DNA of 64,000 nt from Costus lasius (taxonomy: Eukaryota; Streptophyta; Magnoliopsida; Zingiberales; Costaceae), in NCBI GenBank assembly GCA_027563935.2, contig CM050449.1, forward strand, positions 45,172,507 to 45,236,506. The letters run 5' to 3'. This document shows positions 12,778 through 24,981 of the stretch, piece by piece; positions within the stretch are counted from its first letter, which is position 1; each line of letters starts with the position of its first letter. A program made the translations under genes and the position numbers. The notes beneath the pieces were generated by a model. It had not been told where the DNA came from, ran no database searches, and saw only the letters and a list, made by a program, of their open reading frames with translations.

Positions 12778-14686
12778 TGTAGACTATTCTAGGAAGTAAT
12801 GCATGACCAAATAAGGAAACTTCACAATGCACTAGGGCTTTTATTCAAGGCAAATAAGGAAACTACAAATAAGGAAAGAAAGGTGACCTAGGATGAAAAG
12901 CCATATCTGAGGGGCTTCCTCCTAGTCCTTCCAGACCTTCTTGGGGCAGGGTTGGTCCCTCCATCAGGGAAGAAGATCCAAGCCTTGTGCTCCTTCTTCA
13001 AAGTATGCCCACCTCCAAGGTAGATGTGCCAAAGATGAAGAAGGATGAGGGAGAGGGAAGCCGCCAAGCACCATGTTCCTTGCGCCAAGAGAGAAGGAAG
13101 AGGCTTGTGGCTAGGGTTTGGAAGGAAGAAGAAGATGCGCCACTTCTTGGCGTTGTCGCCCTTCAAGCCCTTGCTTTCGTCCCTCCTCTTGTTGTCACGC
13201 CTCCAAGGAATATATGAACACAAGAGGGGGCGGCTAGGGTCACTTATAAAGAGCTAGAGGCGTTTAGGGCAAGGGTTGAGATCATGACAAGTGTATGGCT
13301 TGGATGAGAAGGTTTGAGGTAAGGAAAGTCTCCAAGACTTTACCATAAACCTCATTCAACCTTTCCATAAGCTACCAAGCCTTGCCTTGTGTGCCAAGGC
13401 CTAGCCTTGCGCCCCAAGCAATGCCTTAATGCATTCACACTATCAATGGGAGAGGGCTAGGCGCATGAAGCTTCCTTAATGAAGCAAATTTGCCATCCAA
13501 ACCCCATTATGCCCCTTTGGCCCCAATGGGCTTGGCTTCCTCCCCATTATACCCTTTTAGCCTATTGCCTCTTCATGACACTTGTTATTGGGCCTCATTG
13601 GATAATGAGCAAGCCCAAACCTCATTGCATGGGTTGATTAAGAAATTGGATCCAATCCAATGCAACCCTAATTCAAATGTGACCAACCAAGGTCAAAAAT
13701 GGGTCAACCTACCAAAAATGAAGTTTGGCTCCAATAACATTCTTCCATCTCATCGGGCCCATTGGTGCTGATGAAATCTCCCAATTAGATCCGAATTATC
13801 CAATAACTCGAGCATAAGGCTTCCCGATCAATACGAGAACTCAAGTATCAAGGTGTGCGACCCTGTAGGTTGCTCTGACGCCGGCAGTGCTGACCAAAGG
13901 TCACCACAGGCAGTGAGTGGGACCTAGCAGTGCATCGCTGCTACCCAGGCCATTGGAATGGATATCGATATCGATATCCCCATCATCGCAACTAGGTAAA
14001 GATGCATTACAGTCTCTTTGCCGAACTGATATCCGATTGGACAAGTGTGTCACCACTTATTTTCACCCAATCACATGGTTATGACTAAATCAGGTTCTCA
14101 CCTGGGTATGGCCATACACTTTCAGTCATAGAACCATAGAGGAGCTCCATGGATATCATACTTCCCTTAGGAAGGGGCAAATCCTATGTCTGTCCATTGA
14201 CCTTCTCATATGGGTCATGACATGCTCAATGACAACCGTTATTACCTCCCAACTACGGCGAGGTGTTAGGTTGTATCAAAGCAAGTCCCTAACCATATAG
14301 AATGGTCAATGACCTCAAGTCAAGGGATCAATGCATCTCCTGTCACTTGTGCGGATAACTCATGACACCAAGTCATAGCCTCACAGCGGGTCTATCCAGT
14401 ATATCCTCCAATGATATACCCATGTGTCTGCGTTAGCACCACGTGTCTAACCAACCCACATACCAGTCTCACAAGTACCATAGCTGTCCCATATCCACTA
14501 AGGTACATCGACTCGGGACTATAATTCGAGCACAGATCCAATCTGTCTCTAGGGACATTATCATGTAAGTACATATGCGCAGATGTAAACAAACATAGAT
14601 AATGACAATGCCAGAATGATATAAATATCAAAGTCAAGTAATACATAAGTGGACCAAAACTAGGTCCTAGGGCATATACACCAACA
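12778..14686 (-). repeat. 3' LTR of family H copia element
   Basis: The inner end is clear: element-sense TGTTGGTGTATATGCCC begins at 14686, next to a polypurine tract AAGTGGGAGA. The outer end is placed at 12778 (TGTAGACTATTCTAGG), by analogy with the ends of family 1 LTRs. Blocks such as GTGCGACCCTG (near 13854) and the AAGGGGCAAATCCTA segment show distant kinship with family 1 LTRs and closer kinship with 24362-24981. The short basic frame at 12888-13223 lies inside it and is probably not a gene. Confidence 0.75.
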
Positions 14687-15302
14687 ATCTCCCACTTGCA
14701 CTAAGACCTAGAAGTTGAGGAATCTCAACCCCATATCTCTAGCGTGACCATCATGCTTCCGCTGCGACAAAGCCTTGGTTAATGGGTCTGCCAGATTGTT
14801 CTCTGTGTCAACTCTGCTAATCTTGACATCACCTCTGTCAATGATCTCTCTGATCAGGTGAAATCTTCTGAGTATGTGTTTGGATCTTTGATGAGACCGT
14901 GGTTCCTTGGCTTGTGCAATTGCTCCATTGTTATCACAGTAGAGCTCAATAGGATCCATTGCACTTGGAACCACCTGAAGTTCAGAAATGAACTTCCTAA
15001 TCCAAACGGCTTCTTTGGCTGCCTCAGAAGTGGCCACATACTCAGCCTCGGTTGTAGAATCAGCTATGGTGGATTGCATGAAGATCTTCCAGCATACAGC
15101 GCATCCATTCATCTTGAACACATAGCTGGCCTGCGATCTAAAGTCGTTAGGGTCAGACTGGAACGATGCATCAGTGTATCCCTGCATACAGAGCTCTTCC
15201 TGTCCCCCATAGACCAAGAACAAATCCTTAGTTCTTCTCAGATACTTTAGGATGTTCTTTACAGCCACCCAGTGCTGTAGACCTGGATTGGATTGGTATC
15301 GG
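14687..15302 (-). pseudogene. family H copia pol, RNase H end only
   Basis: An open minus-strand frame (from 15302, ORF with ATG at 15268, stop at 14708) encodes the end of RT and copia RNase H. It has the GYTDASF, TEAEY and YCDN acidic motifs and a RSKHI-xRRFHLIRE tail, ending LRFLNF. It is clearly diverged from the family 1 RNase H but homologous. The rest of the polyprotein is missing because copia B abuts at 15303; sequence right of B belongs to a different H element, not to this one. Confidence 0.9.
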
Positions 15303-16987
15303 TGTTGGGGTATGCCCTTAAGGCTAATGTTTGAGGCCTTGGGATTGTATCAGTATCATGTAATAAACTCTTATGTTTATAAAGGCATGGTTGTTATTCA
15401 GTTTGTTACATTGTCTGCTGCAATAATTGTACTTCTGAATAATGTCTCAAAGCTGTTTAGCTGGGCTAACATGCTATAAAGTCCTTAGTCGAGATATCTT
15501 GGTGAACATGAGACAGCCTTGATATGATTGAGACTAATATGTGTTCTAATCTTATAGGATGCTTCGAGCATGGAATAAGATGTAGACTCATGGGTACATT
15601 GGATGTATTGGACAGACCCTACTAGGATATTCAATTGCTTGTCACAATGTGAATAATCCTTGAATGCGACAAGTGGCACATTTCCTCTGACTTGAGATCA
15701 CTTGTGTTTCTAAATGATGATTGTCATTGTTTTGAGATAGTTCAATATCATTTGAAACATAATGATTATAGACTATCTTGGATGGTGAGCTTGAGTCAGG
15801 TTAGGGCACTAGTGATAGACAAAGGATTGCCGTCTCCTTGTTTAAGGAGTGTGATGTTCTAAAGGGGCCCCCTGGATGAGATGATTGAGAATAGTGTATG
15901 GCCATACCCAGGTGACTATGTTCATCTGATCTAATCATGCTCATCATATTGGAGTTACAAGCTTGACACGCTTGTCCAATAAGAACATCCAGTGGCAAAG
16001 GAAACATGCATGCCTTGTGAGTTGGATTCACACTTGTGCTGTGGTTTGGGTGTAGTCTTGGAAGACTCTTTTATTTATATCGGGAGACAGTGATGTGTTG
16101 CTAGATACCCCTCACTGATCGTGATAATGTGAGTTATCGTTACCGACATTTAAAGGAAACCCTCAGGGTCGCACAATTTGATGATATGGCTTACTTAAGT
16201 CAGATCGTGTGGACTGAATTATTCAGGTTCAGTTTAAAGGGATTTAATCTCTGATTGTAAGTGAGATCTGGTCTGATCATGTTTGATTGATTACGGCTTG
16301 AGATCGGTAAGCTTCGATCGAGAGATTGGATGCTAGATCAGTGAGATCAGCAGCATCAAGAGATCGACGGTCAGATCAAGAGCCTTAGGGTTTAATGTGA
16401 TCTGGACTAATGGCTTGGGTCGATTGGTCTATGAACCAGACCAAATTGAACCAGCTCATTGAATGAGCGTGTGGTTCAAATTGAGAGGAGTTTGCGCATT
16501 GGGTAAACCCATGATCGCATGTGAGTGAGTGGCTTTCTATTTTTAGAAAGCATGATCACATACGTGACCACTACTCACGTTCACGCCTAAGGCACCCTCA
16601 TCTCTCGTTTCTCCTCACTCTCGTCGCCAACATGGGCATTCGGCACTTGCACTCTCATGTGGAGGAGTGTAGACGAAAAGAGAAGGAAGAGTTCGGCCAA
16701 GCAAAGTGATCTTTCCCTTCCATTCGACAACGACTTCTTGGAACCTTGCTAGCACAAGGAGCACCAAGGAAGAGTAGGCGACACCAATTGTGTGCGTCAC
16801 CTTTGGAGAAGGAGCACTTGCGCCTTTCCTTCCAAGACACCATCTAAGCGATGGCAATGGTGAGAATCGTTTTTCATTGCAAGTTGAACATATTATATGC
16901 ATAGATCCATGAAACCCCTTCCGCTGCGTCAAAATTTTCATATGCGCCTCCTATAGGGTTTCGCCCCCCTTGTTTAGGGGACCTACA
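15303..16987 (+). repeat. 5' LTR of copia B
   Basis: It begins TGTTGGGGTATGCCC and ends GGGGACCTACA, just before ATTGGTATCAGAG. An LTR hairpin GCTTTCTA/TAGAAAGC with a TTTT loop lies at 16532-16551, inside outer arms ATGTGA (16519-16524) and TCACAT (16556-16561). It belongs to a different subfamily from the 3' LTR of the same element. Confidence 0.95.
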
Positions 16988-18777
16988 ATTGGTATCAGAG
17001 GCAGTTATTGCATGCTAATATGTTTGCTTTGTTTGTGATCCTATGCATTGATCTATATGTTACATGCTGGTTAGAGATATTTTTATTTCTCCTAGGCGCA
17101 TGTTTTCATGTTGGCGCATATGTATGTTTTCTCAAACTTCTTATGACATGCGCGACTCATTATAGATCTAAGGCCCTGCATTAAACCCTTAGACGGGTTA
17201 TTAGGGTTGAAGTCATCCCCTAGGTTAGATCCAGACAGTCTGATCAGACCATCTGACAGCCTTGATGGGTTGACCAGATAGCATCTGTGCGCAAGCACGA
17301 GATGGCTATAGGTCGACTGCAGACAGGCGTGTAGCGATGTCTGATTGAGACGACTAGCGAACACACATGAGTTAGGCCCGGGGTCACACCCGCTTGCCAG
17401 ACCTCATGAGGGTTGTTCAGCCCTGGAGCATGCATGGTTGACCTTTGGTCGACTCAAGTCAGTTAGGACTTGGTGCATGCAAGGGCAGTGGATCTGACTA
17501 GGTTGGATGAGTGGATCCCTAGTAATGGACCGTTGTAAGGATGTAAGGCAAATAAGGAAATTAAAATTGATGCCTATGGGGTTTTTCCAAAAAATTTAAT
17601 TTTCTTGAATGGATCACATGTTGGTTGATGCCTATGTTTGTTTATTTATTCTTATGTGGGCTGCCCATATTAAATGTGTGCTGTGCTGGGGCTTGCGTGC
17701 CTGGAATTTAAAGTTGTAAATTAATTATTGTGATCTGCGTATCACATTGTATTTAATTTATAAAATGTAATTGACCTGCGTGTCAATCTTGTCTAGATAG
17801 ATTAATTTGTAAATTAATCAGACAAGAGCACAGAGCACACTTGGCAGAGGCGCTTGCAGCAGTGGCTAGACCAGGAAGGAGGTCCAGGGTTCGACTCTGG
17901 GACCAGGCGCATTTTCCCTGGTGGGCGCTCCTGAGCTGCAGATGGCGCTTGGGCGCTGGTTTGGGCCAGATGAGCAGCAAAAGACCCATGAAGAAAAGCA
18001 AGTGAAGACTTAAGTTAATTAAGGTCTTACTTAGGCTATGGGCTTTTACCACATAAGATCCATGCTTTCTTTTATTGTTTAAATAAGTAGAACAGCATGA
18101 TTTATTTATCTTCTGCTATCACCATAGGAATTGCATGATAGTGAAGAAGATAAAAGACCGTTAAAATCCAACGCTTAAATATCAAGCTCGTATGCCTTCT
18201 GACGCGAAACCTCACTGTTCTGATTATCGTTGGAGCCGTGTTGTACCCACTCAGTGGGCACGTCCATCTATCTTCAGACGGTGCGGGATTACACCTGCGT
18301 GTTACAGAGAAGGGATTTATCGCTTCTCGTTGCTCAGCATAGCACGTGGTGGTCCAGGGAGTAGGTCGGGTCAGCTTGACCATGTAGGCTACATATGTGG
18401 CGCATATGGTAGCGCATGGAGGCAGCCATCTGTGGGGTCAGAGATTGTGTTGTACCAACTCAGTTGGCACAGTCTGCTGGATTGCCCAGATGAAGGGGAA
18501 TCGCACGGGTTGGCGATTGGCAGGGACTGCCTACCAGAGATTAGTGCTTGTACTCTCTGTACATCTTATCTCGCCTGAGCGGGACGCGGAGACCAAGTAT
18601 GAAATCTAGATCCCATCTCACTAAAAGAGTTCTACTCTTTCGGGCTATTTTGCTGGATTTTTCAGCCAGATAAAATAGTGAGAAAAAGAATCATTCTTAA
18701 GTCCTGAATTGATTCTTTACATTGATACTGACCTTGCTGTTCTTGCATTTTTGTAGATACCTGCAGCAACGAACACC
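16988..18777 (+). promoter_or_regulatory. copia B PBS and untranslated leader
   Basis: The PBS reads TGGTATCAGAGG (one change from the usual TGGTATCAGAGC). The leader holds the stem-loop array and tRNA-like module (17690-17897) and the UCA-triloop pair (18246-18258 and 18455-18467). A candidate intron runs from GTATGA at 18597 to AG at 18756, with a TACTGAC branch-point match at 18726-18732. Gag ATG is at 18778. Confidence 0.85.
17690..17897 (+). other. leader stem-loop array and tRNA-like module, copy B
   Basis: SL-a GGC/GCC with loop TTGCGT (17690-17701); SL-b TGTGAT/ATCACA with loop CTGCGT (17729-17746); SL-c ATTGAC/GTCAAT with loop CTGCGT (17770-17787); SL-d (17788-17826) with outer arms CTTGTCT/AGACAAG and inner arms GATTAATTT/AAATTAATC. 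Then come an A-box match TGGCAGAGGCG (17842-17852) and a B-box match GGTTCGACTC (17888-17897), 35 bases apart. Confidence 0.72.
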
Positions 18778-21700
18778 ATGAACTTCAATGTGCGATCCCT
18801 ACTGGAAAGGGAGAAGTTTGCTGGGCCAAACTTCTCAGTATGGTTCGGACACCTTAAGATTGTTCTTAAGGCAGAGAGGAAACTGTATGTCCTCGAGACG
18901 GCGATACCGCCTCAGCCCGCTCCGAACGCCGCAAGGGCGGTTCGGGAAGCTTATGAAAAGCATGTCAATGATAGCATTGATGTCGCTTGCCTGATGCTAG
19001 CGTCTATGACGCCACCGCTGCAGCGTCAGCATGAGGATATGTCTGCTATAGACATGATAGCAAACCTCAAGATGCTGTATGCTGCACAGGCGAGGACAGA
19101 ACGCTATAATCTGACAAAGCTGTTCTTTCAGAGCAAACTGGCTGAAGGGAGCCCAGTGGGAGCTCACGTGCTCAAGATGATTGGGCACAAGGAGGCTCTA
19201 GAGAAACTGGGGCATACCATCAACCAGGAGCTTGCTGTAGACATTATTCTACAGTCTCTTCCGCCCTCTTTCGATGTGTTCATTATTAACTTTAATATGA
19301 ACAAAATCGACTGTACTCCGGCAGAGCTGCTGAATATGCTCTTGACTACTGAGGAGACTCTGAAGGGAAAGCCTTCAACCTCTGTCTTAATGGTTCCTTC
19401 TAGGAACAACAAGAAGAAGGGGAAGAAGGGCAAGACCCCTGTCAAGAGTTACAGCAAGGCTTTGAAGCAAAAAGTTAAGCGGTCAAAGGAATACAGGTGT
19501 TTCCATTGTGGCCAGCTGGGTCACTGGAAAAAAGACTGTAAAGCGCTCCAAAGAGACAAGAGGGGAAGCATCGCTTCTGGCTCAGGTATATACGTGACGG
19601 AAGTCATGGTTTCATCTTCTTCTATATCATGGGTGTTGGACACTGCATGTGGAGTTCACATTTGTTCAAATGTGCAGGAACTCAAGAGAAGAAGACAGGT
19701 GGGACAGCATGAGGTGGACCTACGAGTAGGAAACGGGGCACGGGTTGCTGCTGTTGCTGTAGGAGACTATTTCATCTCTTTGCCATCTGGGCTTGTATTA
19801 GAACTAAACAGTTGTTATTTTGTTCCCAGCATTACTAAGAATATTATCTCCATTCCTGCTCTTGTCAGGAAGGGATTTTCCTTTGAATGCAATATTTCAA
19901 AGTGTGTTTTATCTCTTGATAATATAGTTTATGCTACTGGTTCAATTAATAATGGGTTATTCATGTTGGACATGGAATGTTCTATACACGCTATTGATAT
20001 TAAGAAAGCCAAGTATGCTGATGACAGCACCTTGCTATGGCATAGTCGTTTAGGCCATATTAACAAGAAACGCATTAAGCGGTTGCATGATCATGGACTG
20101 CTGGGATCATTCTCCTATGAGGAGATTGATACATGCAAAGCTTGTTTAATGGGTAAAATGACGAAGTCACCTTTTTCTAACAAAGGTCAAAGGGCTTCAG
20201 GTTTACTTGACCTTATACACAGTGATGTGTGTGGGCCATTTAGTAAACATGCCAGAGGTGGCTATCAGTACTTCATTACCTTTACTGATGATTTCAGTAG
20301 GTATGGGTATGTCTATTTGATGAGACATAAAAGTGAATCTTTTGACAAGTTCAAAGAGTTCAAGAATGAAGTACAGAATCAGCTAGGCCGAAGTATCATG
20401 GCACTTCGTTCTGATCGAGGTGGAGAATACCTAAGTCGAGAATTTACTGACTATCTGAAGGAGTGTGGGATTATCTCACAGCTCACTACGCCAGGAACAC
20501 CGCAATGGAATGGTGTGTCCGAAAGGAGAAATAGAACCCTACTTGATATGGTTCGTTCTATGATGAGTCAGGCTACTCTTCCATATTCCTTTTGGGGTTT
20601 TGCACTGGAAACAGCTGCAAAGGTACTAAACCGAGTGCCATCCAAGGCAGTTTCAAAAACTCCATATGAGTTATGGTATGGGAAACAGCCGAGCTTAACA
20701 TTTATCAGGATCTGGGGCTGCGAGGCTTATGTCAAAAAGCTCGCCTCTGGGAAACTAGAGAGCAGATCTGACAAATGTATCTTTGTCGGTTACCCTAAGG
20801 AAACTAAGGGTTATTATTTCTACGATCCCAAAGAGAACAAGGTATTTGTTGCTCGGACGGCCATATTTCTTGAGAAGGAGTTTCTTCTGCAAGAGGCCAG
20901 TGGGAGAGAAATAATGCTGGATGAGAATCCAGAGGAAGGACAAAGTAGTCAAGCACAGTTGGATGAGCCTGAGCCGATGGATCAGGTTACTGAACAACCT
21001 GAGGCTCAGATATCACGGGAACCGCGAAGATCGGGAAGGATCCGTCGACAGCCTGAGCGCTATGACGGAGTCTACATCAGTGATAATGATGAACCCCTCA
21101 CTTATGCGGATGCGGTCAGTGGACCGGAGTCAGCGAGATGGCTTGAAGCTATGCGCGCCGAGATGGACTCCATGTCAGATAACCAAGTCTGGGATTTGGT
21201 TGATTCGCCTCCGGGAGTTATCCCTATAGGCTGTAAATGGATCTTCAAGAAGAAGATTGACATGGATGGTAACGTGGTTACCTATAAAGGCAGGCTAGTT
21301 GCGAAAGGTTTCAAACAAATCTACGGGATAGATTATGATGAAACTTTCTCACCTGTGGCTATGTTTAAGTCTATTCGGATTCTTTTCGCGATAGCAGCAT
21401 ATTATGATTATGAGATTTGGCAAATGGATGTGAAAACAGCTTTCCTAAATGGAAATCTGGATGAGGATGTGTATATGACACAACCAGAAGGTTTCACTAA
21501 TCCATCAGATCGTCATAAGGTATGCAAATTAAAGAAGTCTATTTATGGACTTAAACAAGCATCGAGAAGCTGGAATATTCATTTTGATGAATCAATCAGT
21601 GAATTTGGTTTCATCAAGAACGAGGATGACCCGTGTGTATATAAGAGGTTTAGTGGGAGCGTGATTACTTTCTTAGTCCTCTACGTCGATGATATCTTGA

Positions 21701-22664
21701 TCATTGGAAATGACATTCCTGAAATGCATGCGGTTAAGGCATGGTTAAGGAAATGTTTCCAGATGAAAGATCTAGGAGAAGCAGCCTATGTATTAGGTGT
21801 GAAGATCTACAGGGATAGATCTAAGAGGCTTCTCGGGCTGTGCCAGAGTACTTACATCGATAAAGTCCTGGAGAGATTTCATTTAGAGAATTCTAAAAGA
21901 GGATATCTTCCAGTCAGACATGGTCTGAATCTTTCGAAGAGTCAGTGTCCACAAACTCAGACTGAGAAAGATGAAATGGACAATACACCTTATGCTTCGG
22001 CTATTGGGTCCATTATGTATGCGATGTTGTGTACTCGCCCAGACGTCGCTTACGGTTAAGCGTGACCAGTCGGTTCCAAAGTAATCCAGGTCAGGCACAC
22101 TGGATTGCGGTCAAGAACATTTTAAAATATCTGCGGAGGACCAAAGATATGTTCTTGATATATGGTGGTCAGGAAGAACCCAGTATTGAAGGATATACTG
22201 ACGCTTCGTTCTAGTCGGACCAGGATGATTTCCGATCGCAATCAGGCTATGTTTTTAGCTTGAATGGAGGAGCAGTGGTGTGGAAGAGTTTCAAACAGTC
22301 AATCGTTGCTGATTCCACAACAGAAGCCGAGTATGTTGCAGCCTCGGAAGCATCCAAGGAGGTAGTGTGGATTCGTAAGTTCGTGAGAGAACTTGGTGTC
22401 GTTCCTTCGAGTGCAGATCCTTTGGTTATCTTCTGTGATAACACTGGAGCAATCGCACAAGCAAAGGAACCACGGTCGCACCAGAAGTCCAAGCACATAC
22501 AGAGACGGTTTCATTTGATCAGGGAGATCATTGATCGTGCCGAGATCAAAGTCTGCAAGGTACATACAGATGACAATCTGGCAGACCCGCTTACTAAGCC
22601 TCTGGCGCAGCAGAAGCATGAGAAGCACTGTAATAATATGGGTTTGAGATTCCTCAACCATTAG
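18778..22664 (+). pseudogene. copia B gag-pol, frameshift plus nonsense codon
   Basis: The frame opens at ATG 18778 and stays open for 1,093 codons, covering Gag, the CCHC knuckle (CFHCGQLGHWKKDC), protease (LDTACG), integrase and RT including YVDD. One G is missing from a GGG run near 22054-22057, so the frame closes at 22059. RNase H continues in another frame, meets a TAG at 22212-22214 inside the GYTDASF motif, and then runs open to its natural TAG at 22662-22664. The TAG and nearby changes (EEPSIEG, FKQSIVAD) are shared with element C but not with A, D or F. Confidence 0.94.
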
Positions 22665-22684
22665 ATTAAGTGCAAGTGGGAGAT

Positions 22685-24361
22685 TGTTGGGGGTATGCCC
22701 TTAAGGCTAATGTTTGAGGCCTTGGGATTGTAACAGTATCATGTATAAACTTTTATGTTTATAAAAGCATGGTTGTTATTCAGTTTGTTACCTTGTCTGC
22801 TGTAATAAGTGTACTTCTGAATAATGTCTCAAAGCTATTCAGCTAGGCTGACATGAAGTAAAGTCCTTAGTCGAGATATCTTGGTGAACATGAGACAACC
22901 TTGATATGATTGAGACTAATATGTGTTCTAATCTTATAGGATGCTTCGAGCATGGAATAAGATGTAGACTCATGGGTACATTGGATGTACTGGACAGACC
23001 CTACTAGGATATTCAATTGCTTGTCACAATGTGAATATTCCTTGATTGCGACAAGTGGCACATTTCCTCTGACTTGAGATCACTTGTGTTTTCTAAATGA
23101 TGATTGTCATTGTTTTGAGGTAGTTCAATATCATTTGAAACATAATGGTTATAGACTATCTTGGATGGTGAGCTTGAGTCAGGTTAGGGCACTAGTGATA
23201 GACATAGGATTGCCGTCTCCTTGTTTAAGGAGTGTGATGTTCTAAAGGGGCCCCCTGGATGAGATGATTGAGAATAATGTATGGCCATACCCAGATGACT
23301 ATGTTCATCTGATCTAATCATGCTCATCATATTGGAGTTACAAGCTTGACACGCTTGTCCAATAAGAACATCCAGTGGCAAAGGAAATATGCATGCCTTG
23401 TGAGTTGATTCACACTTGTGCTGTGGTTTGGGTGTAGTCTTGGAAGACTCTTTTCTTTATATCGGGAGACAGTGATTTGTTGCTAGATACCCCTCACTGA
23501 TCGTGATAACGTGAGTTATCGTTACCGACATTTAAAGGAAACCCTCAGGGTCGCACAATTTGATGATATGGCTTACTTAAGTCAGATCGTGTGGACTGAA
23601 TTGTTCAGGTTTAGTTTAAAGGGATTTAATCTCTGATTGTAAGTGAGATCTGGTCTGATCATGTTTGATTGATTAGGGCTTAAGATCGGTAAGCTTCGAT
23701 TGAGAGAATGGATGCTGGATCGGTGAGATCAAGAGCATCAGGAGATCAACGGTTAGATCTGGAGCCTTAGGGTTTAATTTGGTCTAGACCATGTTGCTTG
23801 GCTTATTTGGTCTTTGAACCAGACCAACATGAACCGGCTCATAAATGAGCGCATGGTTCAAAAGTGAAGTGGTTTTGCGAATGGGTAAACCCATGATCGC
23901 ATGAAGAGAAGTGGCATGCTATTTTTAGATAGCACTTCTCTTACGTGACCACATCTCACGTTCACGCCTCTCCTCTCTTCGTTCGTCGCCTTGTCTCTTG
24001 CTCTTGACGAGAGAACATTCGGGCGGTGAAGAGTTTGACGAGAAGAGGAGAAAAAAAAATCGCCAAGCCAAGACATCTCTTCCCTTCCACTCGACAAGGA
24101 CATCTTTGGGCCTTGCTAGCACAAGGATCGCAAGGAGGAGTAGGCGACATCAATTGCGTGCGTCACCTCTGGAGAAGATCCAGTTCGGTCTTTGCTTCCA
24201 AGGCGCCATCTAGAAATGGCTATGGTATGATCCTTCTCTATATGCAATTGGGTCATTTTTGTTAATCATACAGCATGCAAGATCTAGAAACCCCCTTTCC
24301 GCTGCCTTCATTCCCATATGCGCCTATGAGATAGGGTTTCGCCCCCTTGTGGGGACCATCA
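22685..24361 (+). repeat. 3' LTR of copia B
   Basis: It is preceded by the polypurine tract AAGTGGGAGA. It begins TGTTGGGGGTATGCCC and ends GGGGACCATCA. It is close to both LTRs of element C throughout, including the hairpin with arms AAGAGAAGT (23904-23912) and ACTTCTCTT (23934-23942), and unlike B's own 5' LTR in that segment. Confidence 0.95.
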
Positions 24362-24981
24362 GATTCCTATTGCATTACAGATCCCTTTGCCTAAGCTGAT
24401 ATCCTGCCATTGGATTAGTCTCAAGTTTATTATCCAATGCATTGGTCATGACTCAACAAGTGTGGCCACACTCTCCTGTCATGCACCAATAAGGTGGGGC
24501 GCCCCGAGTTGATATCATGCTTCCAATAAGGAAGGGGCAAATCCTACTATTGGTCATCCATTTCTCTACATGACTTATGACATGCCCAATGACAGTCGTT
24601 TTGATCTCCCAATTACGGAGAGACGTAAGACTATATTAAAGCACACCCATCATCAAATCTAGACATGAATACCTCAAGTCTAAGGATCAATGCAAACCTC
24701 TTGTATGTGAGATTGACTTGTTGACTAGACAAGTCAATCCTCACGGTGGATCACTCCAGCGCATCCAATGCACCTGTATGTCTGCATTACTGTGCCCCGC
24801 ACCTAACCAGCCCATACACCAGTCTCACATGTACCGAAGCTGTCCCATATCTGCTAAGGTACCTTGTCTAGGGATAGCTTATGAGAATGGATCCAATCCA
24901 AACTCCTGGGACATTATTTATGCAACTCAATACATCAACGCAGGTAGAGAAGTCTGCATAATAACGACCATGCCTATATAA
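24362..24981 (-). repeat. H-prime 3' LTR, outer fragment
   Basis: It is related to the family H LTR (compare about 13990-14640): shared segments include TGCATTACAG, AAGGGGCAAATCCTA, ATGACATGC and AGTCTCACA-type blocks. The left part of this LTR is absent because it is joined directly to element B. It continues after the solo LTR at 26528-26613. No gene is seen in it. Confidence 0.8.

Larger units (their letters stand above)
15303..24361 (+). mobile_element. copia element B (chimeric, family 1)
   Basis: This 9,059-bp plus-strand element has LTRs at 15303-16987 and 22685-24361. Unlike A, C and D, its LTRs are clearly different in the variable middle segment. The flanking pentamers do not match (ATCGG at 15298-15302, GATTC at 24362-24366). 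The 5' LTR and leader resemble element A. The 3' LTR and RNase H region are almost identical to element C and share its private nonsense codon. The left flank is the coding end of one H element and the right flank is the LTR of another. I infer a recombinant of two copies. Confidence 0.92.

Noticed and set aside
12888..13223. A 111-codon minus-strand frame as a host gene.
   Set aside because: It lies inside the family H LTR, is low-complexity and Arg/Lys-rich, and has no domain apart from a short linker-like motif.
13490..13771. A 93-codon plus-strand frame.
   Set aside because: It lies within the family H LTR and has no domain or homologous frame in the H-prime LTR.
17842..17897. A genuine tRNA gene at the A-box/B-box module.
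   Set aside because: I could not fold a full cloverleaf with an acceptor stem and anticodon arm; only the T-arm-like hairpin and box matches are clear, so I call it tRNA-like only.
24362..24981. Taking this as a continuation of the H element at 14687-15302 interrupted by a simple insertion of B.
   Set aside because: The sequence right of B is LTR, not the RT that should follow, and no target duplication is present; it belongs to a second H element.
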